NCBI RefSeq assembly: GCF_002197645.1
Contig: NZ_CP021874.1
Location: forward strand, 3,472,001 to 3,536,000
Length of the DNA: 64,000 bases
DNA from: Enterococcus wangshanyuanii
GTDB lineage: Bacteria > Bacillota > Bacilli > Lactobacillales > Enterococcaceae
Reading direction: 5' to 3'
Below, piece by piece: positions 8,790-21,966 of the stretch. Numbering within the stretch: the first letter of the stretch is position 1; every line of letters begins with the position of its first letter. The notes beneath the pieces are model-generated. The model made no database searches. It was not told where the DNA came from and saw nothing but the letters and a program-made list of their open reading frames with translations. A program made the position numbers and the translations under genes.

Positions 8790-8899
8790 TTTACTCGAGC
8801 ATTTCTACTCGCATTCTTTTTTTCAAAAATCGTATAAAGTGAGTATTCTCTGATTTGGTGATACACTAAAACTGAAGAAAAATATAGGAGGAGAAAGTG

Positions 8900-9778
8900 A
8901 TGAAAAAAACAGTCATTTATTCATTGATCGTACTAGCAGGTATCTCTTTAGCTGCATGTGGAGGGAAAACAAAATCATCCGAAAGTTCAACACCGCCAAA
9001 GCAAACTGAGAAAAGTAGCCAAGCGTCAACTACAACAAAAGAAAGTTCGACTAAATCAAGTACCTCAACTTCTAGTTCAATAAAAGCGTCATCATCTTCT
9101 GAAACAAAAACAAGCGAAACACAAACTGCTACTCAGCCGCAAAGCAATACACCAGAAAAACAGGCAAAAGCAGTACTTGATGAATTGAATAGCTTATTTC
9201 CAAATAATGCTTTACCACAAAGTTTATTAACTAGCAGAACAGCTGAATATTTAACAGCAGCAACGACTAGTACAACGGACCAAGTTAATTTCAGAGTATT
9301 ATATTATGCAGAAGATCATCCGATCGCAGTAAATGATCTTGAAGTGAATAACTTGCAGCCGATTGCTTCTTTTGAAAAGAAAAGTTATGGTTCGGCTGAA
9401 GAAGCAGCAGGAGCAGTAGCGCAAATTATTGATACTGACGGAAATAAGATAGATTTAGGCTATGGTATTACAGGGTATGAACAAGGTGCAGCCGGTTCAA
9501 CCTATTTATCTTGGCAGGAGGGAAACTGGAGTTTGGTTGTACGTGCCTCTAATATTGGGGGAGAAGTAGCAGAGCCTTTAGCAAAAGAAGTAGTTGCCTA
9601 TTTAGAAAAAGCAATGCTGCCGGCCCCTCAAAATTTAGGTCAAATTTCTTTAACAGCCAGTACAAGTGACAGTTACCAAATCAATACAGTTGTTTGGCAA
9701 GAAGGAACGACCGTATATACGATCAAGCATTTTGATGCACTTCAAGCAGTTAAGATGGCGGTTTCAACAAACGGTTAA
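8900..9778 (+). CDS. Putative lipoprotein with Ser/Thr-rich linker
   Basis: A protein of about 292 residues. The signal peptide ends in the lipobox LAAC followed by GG, so it should be lipidated and held on the outer face of the membrane. A low-complexity Ser/Thr/Lys/Glu linker covers residues about 25-90, followed by a folded domain of about 200 residues with the segments YYAEDHPIAVND, GYGITGYEQGAAGSTYLSW and WSLVVRASN. The C-terminal domain is not assigned to a named family; it resembles uncharacterised enterococcal lipoproteins. ATG 8900 is preferred over GTG 8897 because AGGAGG (8886-8891) then lies 8 bases upstream. It has its own promoter region and no tight operon partner. Confidence 0.8.
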   Translation: MKKTVIYSLIVLAGISLAACGGKTKSSESSTPPKQTEKSSQASTTTKESSTKSSTSTSSSIKASSSSETKTSETQTATQPQSNTPEKQAKAVLDELNSLFPNNALPQSLLTSRTAEYLTAATTSTTDQVNFRVLYYAEDHPIAVNDLEVNNLQPIASFEKKSYGSAEEAAGAVAQIIDTDGNKIDLGYGITGYEQGAAGSTYLSWQEGNWSLVVRASNIGGEVAEPLAKEVVAYLEKAMLPAPQNLGQISLTASTSDSYQINTVVWQEGTTVYTIKHFDALQAVKMAVSTNG

Positions 9779-9860
9779 AAACGTTCAAGACCATTTATTT
9801 ACCTCTATAAGTAGAAAGCGAACAATGGTGTTTCAAAAGGAAAATAAAACAGAATCATTA

Positions 9861-10155
9861 TTGACGAAACATTCACTCATCTTGTACAATAAGTACAGGA
9901 TAGAAGCGAAAATAATTAAATAAAAAAAGGCACTTCACAATTTGGTGGCAGCCAAACTATGAAGCCCTGAAAAGTCAGCAGACACTGACCAATCAAGTTG
10001 CCCTCGTCGATGCAAAAAGCACTGACATGATTTATTGTACTCAATTTTTAGGAAAATATCTACCCCTAAAATGTATGAGAGCACAGACATGCCAGCCTTT
10101 ATTTATTGAACGAAACAGCAGTGTTGGAGAAGATTCTGACACTGCTTTTATTTTT
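9861..10155 (+). ncRNA. Candidate plus-strand small RNA
   Basis: TTGACG (9861-9866), an 18-bp spacer and TACAAT (9885-9890) predict a start near 9897. A strong hairpin (AGCAGTGTTGGAG...CACTGCT, about 10117-10146) followed by a T-rich run would end the RNA near 10155, giving about 255 nt. No ORF with a ribosome binding site is evident inside. It fully covers the minus-strand candidate. The family is not recognised. Confidence 0.4.
9923..10039 (-). ncRNA. Candidate minus-strand small RNA
   Basis: On the minus strand a TACAAT box (plus 10034-10039; its -35 is weak) is followed by three hairpins: TTGC/GCAA, GTCAG/CTGAC, and a terminal stem CTTCATAGTTTGG/CCAAATTGTGAAG running into seven T. The predicted RNA is about 105 nt, ends in an intrinsic terminator and is antisense to the plus-strand candidate. 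It does not match 6S, SRP RNA, tmRNA or RNase P motifs as I know them. Confidence 0.4.
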
Positions 10156-10251
10156 GCTTCTATTCTTTTCATATTTTGTTATCTTTATTCAGTGGAAGGC
10201 TTCTAATCATCTTTAAAAAAGTAGAAGTTAGTGCATAAAGGTAAACAAATA

Positions 10252-10363
10252 AAGCTCATCACTATAGGTAGTTGATTTATCTATTGGGGAAGAAAATCAA
10301 TGACTGAAAACAGTGTCCGCTTATACGTCACAAAGAACTTTTGAAACCTATAGTGATGGCTTT
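10252..10363. mobile_element. MITE-like element with inverted terminal repeats
   Basis: The ends carry CATCACTATAGGT (10257-10269) and its exact complement ACCTATAGTGATG (10346-10358), extended to about 18 bp by AAGCT and GGCTTT with small differences. The element is flanked by AAATA on both sides (10247-10251 and 10364-10368), which could be a 5-bp target duplication. The interior folds into two further hairpins (TTGATTT/AAATCAA and ACTG/CAGT). It could instead be a structured RNA. Confidence 0.5.
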
Positions 10364-10467
10364 AAATAGAAGTATAAAAAACATCATATACTTTATATTT
10401 ATTATAATGGAAGAATTACTATCAAAGCAATCAAAACGACGTTAAATACAGGAGAACCTGAGTCTTT

Positions 10468-10974
10468 TTACTGTGTGATTCTACTTTTATCTGGTTGCGA
10501 ATGAGCCAAACGACTAGCTGCTGCTGCCGCGATCGCTCCAACGATATCATCCAAGAAAGTATGGACTTCTGGCCCCTCATGAGAATTTAGTTTTGCTAAG
10601 ATTCCAGGCTTCACTTTATCGATATAACCATAGTTGGTAAAACCGATCGAGCCATAAACATTTACAATAGAAAGAGCTAAAATTTCATCAATGCCATATA
10701 AGCCTTCATCATCTTCAATAATTTCTTGAAGTGGATGAAGCAATTTTTTTTGTTCAGCTAAAATATCTAACTGAATACCTGTAATGATGGTATTATGAAC
10801 TTCACGTTTCGAAAGGACACTATCGATATGTTCAATACAAGTGTTTAGATCAAGATTTTCAATATAGGGCTTTTGTAGATATAATACTAACTCAGCTAGA
10901 TCTTCCATTTCAACACCGCGTTCTTTTAATAGCTGACGTGCTTTTTTCTCTAAAGTTTCACCTTTTATCACCAA
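10468..10974 (-). CDS. PgpA-family protein (YutG-like)
   Basis: A protein of about 168 residues of the phosphatidylglycerophosphatase A family. The C-terminal half shows LSIVNVYGSIGFTNYGYIDK, HTFLDDIVGAIAAAA and the general helical layout of YutG. Many Firmicutes members lack membrane helices and their role in lipid synthesis is unproven. The open frame extends upstream to 11157, but that part overlaps the divergent DUF1450 gene; the start is put at TTG 10974, which has GGAGG 8 bases upstream. It is divergent from the DUF1450 gene. Confidence 0.82.
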   Translation of the reverse strand: MVIKGETLEKKARQLLKERGVEMEDLAELVLYLQKPYIENLDLNTCIEHIDSVLSKREVHNTIITGIQLDILAEQKKLLHPLQEIIEDDEGLYGIDEILALSIVNVYGSIGFTNYGYIDKVKPGILAKLNSHEGPEVHTFLDDIVGAIAAAAASRLAHSQPDKSRITQ

Positions 10975-11059
10975 AATAATGACCTCCGATTCATCTTTTT
11001 TAAAATTAGAATACATCAATGGTATACTATCTAAAGAGTAAAATGCAAGGAGAAGATCG

Positions 11060-11302
11060 ATGAATCCCTTAATCGAATGTTGTGAGCAGAATTTAGCGAG
11101 TGGTGGAGAATTATTACTAAGCGATCCATTTATCGAAGAAAATAGTGATATCGTCACCTATTCCTGTATGAATGAATGTGTCCTTTGTGCACAAACGTTA
11201 TTCGTTTTATTTGAAGGAGAACGAATTATTGGAGAAACTCCTGAATTATTAGTTGAAAATATAAAGAAAGCTCTAGTGGCTTGGCAAGAAGAAATGGGCT
11301 GA
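11060..11302 (+). CDS. DUF1450 family protein (YuzB-like)
   Basis: An 80-residue protein matching the YuzB pattern: MNP(I)E at the N-terminus, then YSCMNECVLCAQTLFVLFEGE with four closely spaced Cys residues and GETPELLVENIKKAL. The function is unknown; the conserved Cys cluster suggests redox or metal chemistry. AAGGAGAAG precedes the ATG. It converges on the ferredoxin-NADP reductase gene across a shared terminator. Confidence 0.88.
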   Translation: MNPLIECCEQNLASGGELLLSDPFIEENSDIVTYSCMNECVLCAQTLFVLFEGERIIGETPELLVENIKKALVAWQEEMG

Positions 11303-11303
11303 T

Positions 11304-11347
11304 AAAAAAGGAACCGAACAGGATTTATCTGTTCGGTTCCTTTTTCT
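11304..11347. terminator. Bidirectional terminator between DUF1450 and ferredoxin-NADP reductase genes
   Basis: A perfect 13-bp stem AGGAACCGAACAG/CTGTTCGGTTCCT (11309-11321 with 11329-11341) is flanked by A and T runs. Confidence 0.9.
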
Positions 11348-11350
11348 ATA

Positions 11351-12364
11351 TTAAAGCATTGTTGCTTCTTTGCCTTCAAATAAACTAGTACTGTGCATTG
11401 GCTGAGTTCTAGCATCAGGTTTGATAAAGTGCAAAGCATTATTGACGGCAGTCGGAGCTTCACCGAAGCCTGTAGCAATCAGTTTTACTTTTCCATCGTA
11501 GTTACAAATATCACCTACAGCGTAAACGCCAGGAATATTTGTCGACATATCTGAATTGACTTCGATCGCATTACGACTGACATCCAAGCCCCAGTCTTTT
11601 AAATGACCTAATGAAGAAGTGAAGCCATAATTGATGATCAAAGAATCTAAATCAAGCTTCTCAAAGTTATCAGCTTTCGTTTCTTTTAGCTGAATGCCTT
11701 TAAAAGAGCTGTCTTCCATCAAAAGCTGATCGATCACATAAGGTGTGTAAATAGAAACGTCTGAATTTTTTAGATTATCTACACTATGCTCATGACCGCG
11801 GAATTCTGGTCGTCGATGAATAATCGATACGCGTTCCGCAATGGGCTCCAACATCAATGCCCAGTCGATCGCAGAATCACCGCCACCAGCTATGGCAACT
11901 TTCTTTCCAGAAAATTTATTCATATCAGTCACATAATAATGAACATGATTTCCTTCAAGCTCTGCTGCACCATCAAGAGTTAAACGTCTTGGTTGGAACG
12001 ACCCGTTTCCAATCGCAAAAATAACTGCTTTAGAATAATGGATCCCTTTAGACGTTTCAATGCGCAGATGACCATCTTCCTGCACTAAATTTCGTACTTC
12101 TTCTTCCAAACAAATATCATGAGAAAAAGGGGTGATTTGTTTTTCTAAATTTTCGATCAGTTCACTGGCTTTCACAGCTGGAAAACCAGGAACATCATAA
12201 ATATATTTTTCAGGATAAAGCGTTGATAATTGTCCGCCTACTTGGGGTAAACTATCAATGATTTTCGTTTTTGCTTTACGAATTCCTGCATAAAAAGCGG
12301 CGAAAAGACCAACAGGCCCTGCGCCAACAATCGTTAGATCATAAATATCTTTTGCGTCAGACAT
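11351..12364 (-). CDS. Ferredoxin/flavodoxin-NADP+ reductase, thioredoxin-reductase-like type (YumC)
   Basis: A 337-residue flavoprotein. The FAD-binding motif GAGPVGLFAAFYAG is at the N-terminus, the NADPH motif AIAGGGDSAIDWA near residue 160, and the C-terminal FAD segment GVYAVGDICNYDGKVKLIATGFGEA near 290. The CxxC redox motif of thioredoxin reductase is absent, which identifies it as the FNR2/YumC group that reduces ferredoxin or flavodoxin. AGGAGGAA precedes the start. In a lineage with NrdI it is a plausible NrdI reductase, though this is inference. Confidence 0.93.
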   Translation of the reverse strand: MSDAKDIYDLTIVGAGPVGLFAAFYAGIRKAKTKIIDSLPQVGGQLSTLYPEKYIYDVPGFPAVKASELIENLEKQITPFSHDICLEEEVRNLVQEDGHLRIETSKGIHYSKAVIFAIGNGSFQPRRLTLDGAAELEGNHVHYYVTDMNKFSGKKVAIAGGGDSAIDWALMLEPIAERVSIIHRRPEFRGHEHSVDNLKNSDVSIYTPYVIDQLLMEDSSFKGIQLKETKADNFEKLDLDSLIINYGFTSSLGHLKDWGLDVSRNAIEVNSDMSTNIPGVYAVGDICNYDGKVKLIATGFGEAPTAVNNALHFIKPDARTQPMHSTSLFEGKEATML

Positions 12365-12593
12365 TAAAAATTCCTCCTGTTTCGATTTATAAAAAGTTCC
12401 TATCTATTTTAAAGATAAAACGAAAATGCAAAGTATATCGTTTTTCACAAAATATCACTTGTAACAGAAAAAAGCAAGTGGAAGTTTGTGAAAGAAAGGA
12501 ACTCTTAAAAGATTGGGATGAGAGAATAGAATGTTCAAGTGTCATTGATTATGATAAAATGAGGAAGTAAAAACTACACTAGGAGGAAATAAA

Positions 12594-13181
12594 ATGTCAG
12601 AATTTCCACAATTAGATTTAGCAAATGTTAAAGGACCAAAAGCGGTGATCAAAACAAATAGAGGGGATATCACAGTTCAACTATTCCCAGAACAAGCGCC
12701 TAAGACCGTTGAAAATTTTGTTCAATTAGCGAAGAAAGGCTACTATGATGGAGTGATCTTCCATCGTGTCATTCCTGATTTTATGATCCAAGGTGGAGAT
12801 CCTACTGGAACAGGTATGGGTGGCGAAAGTATTTATGGCGAAAAATTTGAAGATGAATTTTCTAAAGATGTCTTTAATTTAAGAGGCGCTTTGTCAATGG
12901 CGAATGCCGGACCAAACACCAATGGCAGTCAATTCTTCATTGTCAATAATCAAAATGTGCCAGCAAATATGATGGGACAATTAGAAGGTGCCGGCTTTCC
13001 AACAGAAGTGATCGAAGCCTATAAAGCAGGCGGAACACCATGGTTAGATTTCCGTCATACCGTTTTCGGTCATGTTGTAGAGGGAATGGATGTTGTTGAT
13101 GAAATCGGCGGCGTTCAAAGAGACTCTCAAGATCGCCCAACATTTGATGTTGTGATTGATAAAGTAGAAATTAGCGAATAG
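12594..13181 (+). CDS. Cyclophilin-type peptidyl-prolyl cis-trans isomerase
   Basis: A 195-residue cytoplasmic cyclophilin. The catalytic Arg lies in [18 protein letters not shown], with the later [19 protein letters not shown] and [14 protein letters not shown] blocks typical of the family. An insert of about 25 residues around [19 protein letters not shown] is common in Lactobacillales members. AGGAGG lies 8 bases before the ATG. No signal peptide is seen. Confidence 0.95.
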   Translation: MSEFPQLDLANVKGPKAVIKTNRGDITVQLFPEQAPKTVENFVQLAKKGYYDGVIFHRVIPDFMIQGGDPTGTGMGGESIYGEKFEDEFSKDVFNLRGALSMANAGPNTNGSQFFIVNNQNVPANMMGQLEGAGFPTEVIEAYKAGGTPWLDFRHTVFGHVVEGMDVVDEIGGVQRDSQDRPTFDVVIDKVEISE

Positions 13182-13194
13182 AATACAAAAAATA

Positions 13195-13243
13195 GAACAG
13201 AAGTGCTTGATCATAAGGAAGGATCAGGCGCTTCTGTTCTTGT
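13195..13243 (+). terminator. Hairpin after the cyclophilin gene
   Basis: GAACAGAAG...GATC pairs with GATC...CTTCTGTTC (13195-13239). The U-tract is short, so efficiency is uncertain. Confidence 0.6.
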
Positions 13244-13302
13244 ATTAGATGTTAAGCGATAAGCGTATAACTCGTTGAGCTACGTCTTGATCAGTTGTGT
13301 TT

Positions 13303-14469
13303 TTATTCAAATGCATGTTTTATTCTGCGTAAACCTTCTAGTAGCGTTTCTTTTGGACAAGCAACATTTAAACGCATGTGCTGTGAACCATGAGGACCAA
13401 AAGTGATCCCTGCATTTAAAACTACTTTGCCCTTGTGGACCAATTGGTCTTGAAGTTCTGCATCAGATAGACTAAACGCTGAAAAATCAAGCCAAATCAG
13501 GTACGTTCCCTCTGGTCGCATCATTTTTACTTGAGGCAGTTCTTGCTTTAAAAAGTCAGCTACTGTATCGATATTTTCTTTTAGGTATGCGAGTAACTCT
13601 TTAAGCCAGTCATCTCCATATTCATAAGCTGCTTCTGTTCCAACATAACCGAAAATGTTGATTTCATCTTGGGCATTCTGTTGCTGGATCGTAACGAATT
13701 TCTTTCGTAAGTCAGAATTTTCGATAAAGACCATTGAATTTTTGATGCCAGCTAAATTAAATGTTTTTGTGGCTGCTGTTAAAGTAATAGAAAAATCTTT
13801 AAAGCTAGGATGAACATTGGCAAATGTTGTAAACTGATGAGGAGCAAAAATCAAATCTTGATGAATTTCATCACTTACAACAAGGACATCGTACTTCGCA
13901 CATAATTTTCCAACAGCTTCTAATTCAGCAGCAGTCCAAACTCGTCCTCCTGGATTATGAGGATTACATAAAATGAATAGACGGACGTTTTCATTCAGAA
14001 TTTGTTTTTCCATATCATCTAAGTTCATGACAAAGTGCCCGTCACTCACTTCTAAAGCACTACGAACAAGCTTTCGATTATTTTGTTCAACGACTTTAGC
14101 GAATGGTGGATAAACAGGATCATGAATTAAAACTGCCTCACCAGGTTGAGTAAAAGCCTGAACAGCTAATGCTAAGCTTGGAACGACCCCGCTGTTAAAA
14201 AGAATCGCTTCTTTAGTGATCGAGTAATCATGGCGGCGCTGCTGCCAACTTTGAATTGCTTGATACAATGAATCTGGTGCTGGAGAATATCCTAGAATTC
14301 CTTGTTCTACTGTTTTCTTTAAGGCATCTAAAACAGGTTTGTTCGCTTTGAAATCCATATCAGCCACCCAAAGAGGAAGTAAGCCATCTTCTCCATAAGT
14401 ATTCTTAATGGAATCCCATTTTGCACAATTTGTATTTCTACGATCATATACTTTATCAAACTCTACCAT
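13303..14469 (-). CDS. MalY/PatB-type PLP-dependent C-S lyase or aminotransferase
   Basis: A 388-residue fold-type I PLP enzyme. The N-terminal LPLWVADMDFK is a signature of the MalY/PatB group. The cofactor-binding parts are CNPHNPGGRVW, the Asp in VVSDEIHQDL, and the Schiff-base Lys in AATKTFNLAGIKNS; the C-terminus has LRLNVACP. Known members cleave cystathionine or related C-S bonds and some regulate sugar operons. It probably acts in sulfur amino acid metabolism. GAAAGGATGAAGTGA precedes the ATG. It is a single gene. Confidence 0.92.
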   Translation of the reverse strand: MVEFDKVYDRRNTNCAKWDSIKNTYGEDGLLPLWVADMDFKANKPVLDALKKTVEQGILGYSPAPDSLYQAIQSWQQRRHDYSITKEAILFNSGVVPSLALAVQAFTQPGEAVLIHDPVYPPFAKVVEQNNRKLVRSALEVSDGHFVMNLDDMEKQILNENVRLFILCNPHNPGGRVWTAAELEAVGKLCAKYDVLVVSDEIHQDLIFAPHQFTTFANVHPSFKDFSITLTAATKTFNLAGIKNSMVFIENSDLRKKFVTIQQQNAQDEINIFGYVGTEAAYEYGDDWLKELLAYLKENIDTVADFLKQELPQVKMMRPEGTYLIWLDFSAFSLSDAELQDQLVHKGKVVLNAGITFGPHGSQHMRLNVACPKETLLEGLRRIKHAFE

Positions 14470-14669
14470 TCACTTCATCCTTTCACTTATCAATTATTTA
14501 GTCTATTACTTGAGTGATAACTCTAGTATAATAGACTTTTAAGAAAATATGAACAAAAAGAACGAATATTATATAGTAGAAAGAAATCTATGCACATTTT
14601 GACGGAACATGCTATTATTTTAAATGAGGGAAATATTTTAGTGTGAAAATTGAAAAGAGGCTAATAATT

Positions 14670-15038
14670 ATGGACTATAAAATAGGCATGGTCGTTGATG
14701 GAACGATTACAGGATTACAGCCATACGGCGCGTTTGTTTCACTAAGCGAGACAGTTCAAGGACTGATTCATGTGTCAGAAGTGCAAGCAGGATATACAAA
14801 AAATATACACAATCTACTAGAAGTTGGGCAAAAAGTGAAGGTTCAAATCATTGACATCGATGAATATACAAAAAAAATCAGTCTATCTTTGAGAACGCTG
14901 GAGAGTCAAACACAGCAGCCAAACTACCGACGAAAAAAATACTTCACGAATAAAAACAAGAAAATTGGTTTTCAAACACTGGAAAAAGAGCTTCCTATTT
15001 GGCGAAATGAAGCGATGGAGAAACTGTTATCGAAATAA
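14670..15038 (+). CDS. S1-domain RNA-binding protein (CvfD/YugI/GSP13-like)
   Basis: About 122 residues. One S1 domain covers residues 1-75 (GMVVDGTITGLQPYGAFVSL ... GLIHVSEVQAG ... GQKVKVQIIDID ... KISLSLRTL); the basic tail is rich in Lys, Arg and Asn. The family binds RNA and ribosomes and acts in stress or post-transcriptional control. ATG 14670 is chosen because AAGAGG lies 9 bases upstream; a GTG at 14643 in frame has no such site. Confidence 0.88.
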   Translation: MDYKIGMVVDGTITGLQPYGAFVSLSETVQGLIHVSEVQAGYTKNIHNLLEVGQKVKVQIIDIDEYTKKISLSLRTLESQTQQPNYRRKKYFTNKNKKIGFQTLEKELPIWRNEAMEKLLSK

Positions 15039-15111
15039 TTCTGTTTTTTTTCAGAAAATATGGTACAATTTTCCTAGTTTATGAAAACAAAAATTAATTG
15101 AGGTGGATATT

Positions 15112-15474
15112 TTGTCTAACAAAAAAGTCGCTGGTACTATTATATTGCATTTAAATGATGGTTCTAAAAAATTTCTCGTTCATCCAGTTGATGGATCGAT
15201 GCAGTTTGTTACAACAAAAGTTTCAGAAGAGATGACCGCTTTGGCTAGTATGTTGCAGATTCTCAAAGAAGAAGTTCTTTTAGATGTTACTTCAATTAAT
15301 TTAGTCGAATTGACAAATGCCCATACTGAGGTTGAAAATATGCCTCTATTTGTATTTGAAATGAATGAAGATTCAGAAATACCAACAATCGGTAGTACGT
15401 ATGTTTGGGAAAAACCGTCCGAATTAAAAAATTTACTCTCTTCTTTTGAAATTGAAGGAGTACCGATGTTTTAA
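15112..15474 (+). CDS. Conserved hypothetical protein, about 120 residues
   Basis: Not recognised as a named family. The N-terminal part reads like a beta-sheet domain (KKVAGTIILHLNDGSKKFLVH), then an acidic region and a C-terminal WEKPSELKNLLSSFEIEGVPMF. No membrane segment or signal is seen. TTG 15112 is preferred because GAGGTGG sits 6 bases upstream; GTG 15103 is an alternative. It is followed by two hairpins. Confidence 0.7.
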   Translation: MSNKKVAGTIILHLNDGSKKFLVHPVDGSMQFVTTKVSEEMTALASMLQILKEEVLLDVTSINLVELTNAHTEVENMPLFVFEMNEDSEIPTIGSTYVWEKPSELKNLLSSFEIEGVPMF

Positions 15475-15488
15475 AAATTAGATACATA

Positions 15489-15577
15489 AGGAATAAAGGA
15501 AGTAGCATGGATACTTCCTTTATTCAAAATTATGTAGACGGAGTGAACCAAATTCTGGTTTACCCGTCTTTTTTATT
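15489..15577 (+). terminator. Two hairpins after the hypothetical gene
   Basis: The first is AATAAAGGAAGTA/TACTTCCTTTATT (about 15493-15525). The second, AGACGGAGTGAACCA/TGGTTTACCCGTCT, is followed by TTTTTTAT and is the more convincing intrinsic terminator (about 15536-15577). Confidence 0.75.
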
Positions 15578-15622
15578 AAGTTATCTATTTATATAGTAGA
15601 AAGACATAAGGGGAAGAATAAA

Positions 15623-16132
15623 ATGGAGCTCAGAAAAGCAACGTTTGAAGAAGGACAAACTGCGTTAGAAATACTAAAAGAAACTGCAGAATGGCTAAAG
15701 TCAATCGGTAGTGATCAATGGTCTGATGTGCTAAATGGAGAAGATAAGCATGGAATAATTGCTGCTGTCAAAAGAAATGAAGTGTTTTTCTTCTATAATA
15801 ATGAAAAACAGCTAGTAGGAATGGTTGCTGCATGGCAGACACCGACTGAATGGGATCGACTACTTTGGGAAAAAGTTGAACCAGATAAAAATGCATGCTA
15901 TCTCCATCGTGTAATAATACGTCCAAAATATCGAAAAGCTGGTTACGGGAAAGAATTGCTGAATGCTATAAAAAATAAATTTGAAAAGCAGATCGATGAA
16001 CTACGTTTAGATTGTTTAGCAAGTAATCAACGTTTAGCAACATTTTATATGGATAATGGATTTAAACATGTTGATTATTCAAAAGATAGCACCGGGACAG
16101 AATTCGAACTATTTTCGTATAAGATGAAATAA
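15623..16132 (+). CDS. GNAT family N-acetyltransferase
   Basis: A 169-residue acetyltransferase. The acetyl-CoA loop is seen in VIIRPKYRKAGYGKELLNAI near residue 110, followed by LRLDCLASNQRLATFYMDNGFKHV, the usual beta-5/alpha-4 signature. The substrate is unknown. AAGGGGAAG precedes the ATG. It lies between housekeeping genes and the rRNA operon. Confidence 0.88.
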   Translation: MELRKATFEEGQTALEILKETAEWLKSIGSDQWSDVLNGEDKHGIIAAVKRNEVFFFYNNEKQLVGMVAAWQTPTEWDRLLWEKVEPDKNACYLHRVIIRPKYRKAGYGKELLNAIKNKFEKQIDELRLDCLASNQRLATFYMDNGFKHVDYSKDSTGTEFELFSYKMK

Positions 16133-16259
16133 TGATCGGAAATAAAAGTGATTTAATTTGAAAATAAGAGATAATTCGAAATATGTTATTAAAAGGCGAA
16201 AAAGTAGTTAGGGCAGATAATCAAGATAAAAAAATATTCACTTTTTTTGAAAATAAAGG

Positions 16260-16513
16260 TTGACCAATTAAGAAAAACTTGTTATATTATTACATGTCGC
16301 AAGGCGAGCAACAAAAACGCCGAAACGACCAAAATAGAATAACAATTCAAGTTTTAAAAAAACTTGAAAAATCAGGAAGAAAGTTGTTGACAAATAACAA
16401 ACAACCTGATAAACTAATGAAGTTGTCGCTGAAACAAACGACAACGCCAAGCAGAAAAAACTTTGAAACTTTTTTAAAAAAGTGTTGACATCGAATCGAA
16501 GATTTGGTATGAT
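16260..16513 (+). promoter_or_regulatory. Tandem rRNA promoters P1 and P2
   Basis: P1 is TTGACC (16260-16265), a 17-bp spacer and TATATT (16283-16288). P2 is TTGACA (16485-16490), a 17-bp spacer and TATGAT (16508-16513). Both have A/T-rich upstream sequence. The leader to 16S contains CTTTGAAAACTGAACA, similar to an antitermination boxA region. Confidence 0.88.
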
Positions 16514-16684
16514 ATAAAAGTTGCTGCGAGGTAACAACGTAGACCTTTGAAAACTGAACAAAGTAAGACAAACCAAATGTGTAGGTTGTTTTCACAACGG
16601 TGAAAACAAACAACAATTTTTAACAAGCGAAGCAATATGCTAGCAAACAAATGAGCTTAACGATCGCAAGATTGTGTTCAACTT

Positions 16685-21388
<4,704 letters not shown>

Positions 21389-21482
21389 AAGAAATAAAAT
21401 AAAAGATCTTGGTAAGCATTGATTACAAGCTTCAATCCAGTTTTGAGTGAATCATCACTCAATTAAATACAACAACACCCAG

Positions 21483-21598
21483 TGTGGTGGCGATAGCGAG
21501 AAGGATACACCTGTTCCCATGCCGAACACAGAAGTTAAGCTTCTTAGCGCCGATTGTAGTGAAGGGTTTCCCTTTGTGAGAGTAGGACGTCGCCGCGC
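21483..21598 (+). rRNA. rrf: 5S ribosomal RNA
   Basis: About 116 nt, from TGTGGTGGCGATAGCGAGAA to GACGTCGCCGCGC, with the conserved CCGAACACAGAAGTTAAG block. Confidence 0.97.
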
Positions 21599-21608
21599 TC
21601 GTTGTTAT

Positions 21609-21682
21609 TCCGGCATAGCTCAGTTGGTAGTAGCGCATGACTGTTAATCATGATGTCGTAGGTTCGAGTCCTACTGCCGGAG
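21609..21682 (+). tRNA. tRNA-Asn (anticodon GTT)
   Basis: Acceptor stem TCCGGCA/TGCCGGA, D-arm GCTCAGTTGGTAGTAGCGC, anticodon loop CTGTTAA (anticodon GTT), T-loop GGTTCGAGTCC. It lies ten bases after 5S and belongs to the rRNA operon. Confidence 0.97.
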
Positions 21683-21683
21683 T

Positions 21684-21724
21684 AAAAGAACGAAAAACTT
21701 TTTAAGTTTTCGTTCTTTTTTTGT
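21684..21724 (+). terminator. Terminator of the rRNA operon
   Basis: AAGAACGAAAAACTT pairs with AAGTTTTCGTTCTT (21686-21700 with 21704-21717), followed by a run of T. Confidence 0.9.
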
Positions 21725-21924
21725 TTAAAATAAAATAAATGTATCTTTTGAAAGAATAAAGAAAACATGAAATAATGATATAGTATGCAAATGAATTGAT
21801 TTTATCTAACAGTTTTGTCATATTAGCGATCTATTTTGTGAAAATTTCGCTTTGTTACTACGTTTTTTGATATAATTATTTGTAATCCGAACGAACTAGG
21901 TCTTAAGATTGAGTGGAGATTCTT

Positions 21925-21946
21925 CAAGCTGTGGTATAATAGCTTG
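21925..21946 (+). promoter_or_regulatory. Extended -10 promoter of the glycosyltransferase pair
   Basis: TGGTATAAT (-10 at 21935-21940) is flanked by CAAGCT (21925-21930) and AGCTTG (21941-21946), so the -10 sits in the loop of an inverted repeat. A second extended -10, TGATATAAT, lies upstream near 21868-21876. Confidence 0.5.
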
Positions 21947-21966
21947 GAGAAGTTAGGAGGAGCAAC

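Larger units (their letters stand above)
9779..10467. other. 689-bp intergenic region: candidate small RNAs and a MITE-like element
   Basis: No convincing protein gene is seen. From left to right it holds a plus-strand promoter (9861-9890), a minus-strand hairpin terminator (about 9924-9964) with a TACAAT box at 10034-10039, a plus-strand terminator (about 10117-10155), and a 112-bp element with inverted ends (10252-10363). These are listed separately. Confidence 0.6.

Noticed and set aside
9923..10155. 6S RNA, SRP RNA, RNase P RNA or tmRNA in the intergenic region
   Set aside because: None of the diagnostic motifs of these RNAs could be found; only generic hairpins are seen.
10027..10206. 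A 59-codon plus-strand ORF
   Set aside because: It has no ribosome binding site, runs through a strong intrinsic terminator hairpin, and its composition is not protein-like.
10975..11157. Upstream extension of the PgpA-like frame
   Set aside because: It overlaps the divergent DUF1450 gene and is outside the family domain; a TTG with GGAGG at 10974 gives the expected length.
11158..11478. A 106-codon minus-strand ORF over the DUF1450 gene and terminator
   Set aside because: It is antisense to a recognised family gene and crosses a bidirectional terminator.
12271..12570. A 99-codon plus-strand ORF upstream of the cyclophilin gene
   Set aside because: It overlaps the 5' end of the ferredoxin-NADP reductase gene antisense and has a Lys/Arg-rich, non-family sequence; no ribosome binding site.
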